Source: Hyphomicrobium_A sp964493785 (GTDB lineage: Bacteria > Pseudomonadota > Alphaproteobacteria > Rhizobiales > Hyphomicrobiaceae). From it: a DNA stretch of 64,000 nucleotides. The notes beneath the pieces are model-generated. The model did not search any database, had not been told where the DNA came from, and was given only the letters and a program-made list of their open reading frames with translations. Made by a program: the position numbers and the translations under genes. Shown piece after piece: positions 63,496 through 64,000 of this stretch; within the stretch, counting starts at the first letter, position 1, and the number at the start of each line of letters is the position of its first letter. The DNA is taken from assembly GCA_964493785.1 (NCBI GenBank), contig CAZBPM010000009.1:1-64000 (forward strand), written 5' to 3'.

Positions 63496-64000
63496 TCAGT
63501 CCGTGAGCCGGCTGCCGGCGATGAGATCGAAGTCGCCGGCGAGCACATCCTGGAGCCGGTCGGTGCGCCAGCCGGCCGCCAGGTCCCGCACCAGCGGCGC
63601 CTCTCCGTCACGGTAGCGCCGCACGACGCTGCTGTCGCGCGGCGCGGCCCGCAGAGCATCCTCGATCGCAGCTTTCATCCTGTTCTTCGGGACGTCCTCG
63701 ATCGGCGCAGCTGCAATACGAACGCGTGCCGTAGCGCGCATCTGCTCGCCGTCGTCTCCTGCCTCGATCACGTGCAGGCCTGACTCGCGCATCAGCGTGC
63801 GTTGCGCGCCGAAGCCGCTGACGATCAGGCATGGCACGCCATCGCTCCGGAGGCTGACCTCGCTGGACTGCATCCGCCGACGCTCCGCCCATCCCCGATA
63901 CATGCCGCCAAGACGCCGGCACCACGCGACACTTCCCGCCTCCTCGCCTGGCCGGTCGAATGCCGGTTCGATTGCGAGCACCACCTCGATTGCCGAGCCC
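63496..64000 (-). CDS. partial gene, possible release-factor (PCRF)-like domain
   Basis: The frame is open to the right window edge, so the N-terminus is outside. The visible 168 residues include SVAWCRRLGGMYRGWAERR and GFGAQRTLMRESGLHVIE, an order that recalls the PCRF domain of class I release factors (the MYxxWAERR and GVHR/GLH segments). No GGQ motif is in the part shown. The end DVLAGDFDLIAGSRLTD is followed by a stop at 63496. The assignment is weak and another fold is possible. Confidence 0.4.
   Translation of the reverse strand, partial: GSAIEVVLAIEPAFDRPGEEAGSVAWCRRLGGMYRGWAERRRMQSSEVSLRSDGVPCLIVSGFGAQRTLMRESGLHVIEAGDDGEQMRATARVRIAAAPIEDVPKNRMKAAIEDALRAAPRDSSVVRRYRDGEAPLVRDLAAGWRTDRLQDVLAGDFDLIAGSRLTD

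Overview
The window is GC-rich chromosomal DNA of an alphaproteobacterium, most likely order Hyphomicrobiales. The pointers are the CtrA and SciP cell-cycle regulators with a FliJ-like protein, a short HisG paired with HisZ, a PmtA-like lipid methyltransferase, a possible Irr-type site near bacterioferritin, and GANTC and CtrA-box sequences. A run of ten N at 31008-31017 shows that it is a draft scaffold, so linkage across that point is not proven.

1-16.1 kb is mostly housekeeping: a truncated DUF900 hydrolase, a YiiX-like cysteine hydrolase, hisZ-hisG, a DevCAB-type ABC exporter operon, three tandem secreted paralogs sharing a C-terminal signature (8.2-10.1 kb), an iron group (Rrf2 regulator, BFD-type ferredoxin, bacterioferritin), an AmpG-like permease and glycerol kinase. 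16.4-19.3 kb is one large trimeric autotransporter adhesin. 19.4-28.6 kb is a catabolic and accessory stretch: a GntR/UTRA regulator, a cyclase-family hydrolase with a 72-bp remnant of a second copy, a FAH-family protein, a VOC protein, an SDR and a YtcJ-like amidohydrolase. 28.7-41.7 kb is core again: tRNA-Met, pmtA-like, mnmA, (gap), sciP, fliJ-like, ctrA, an APC permease, a heme-motif GGDEF-EAL protein, rfbD and small secreted proteins.

41,971-60,570 is a genomic island of about 18.6 kb inserted at the 3' end of tRNA-Ser(GGA). Its limits are set by a perfect 27-bp direct repeat of the tRNA end, with a tyrosine integrase just inside the left end and an imperfect 29-bp repeat just inside both ends. 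The left arm holds an excisionase-like protein and a replication-type HTH protein whose own gene contains an iteron-like, AT-rich segment. The centre is a five-gene, fully overlapping minus-strand operon: hsdM, hsdS, a DUF262/HNH (GmrSD-like) nuclease, hsdR and a YgjP-type metallopeptidase. It reads as a compound type I restriction/defence system. The right arm holds a serine resolvase with a candidate res site, a DUF2441-like protein, a Rap1a-like secreted protein, small membrane proteins and a decayed HTH fragment.

Beyond the island (60.7-64 kb) lie an MFS transporter, a secreted caspase-family protease, a small unknown protein and a truncated gene at the edge. The strongest candidates for new biology are the compound restriction operon, the secreted triplet with the shared C-terminal motif, and the origin-like repeats inside the island replication gene.
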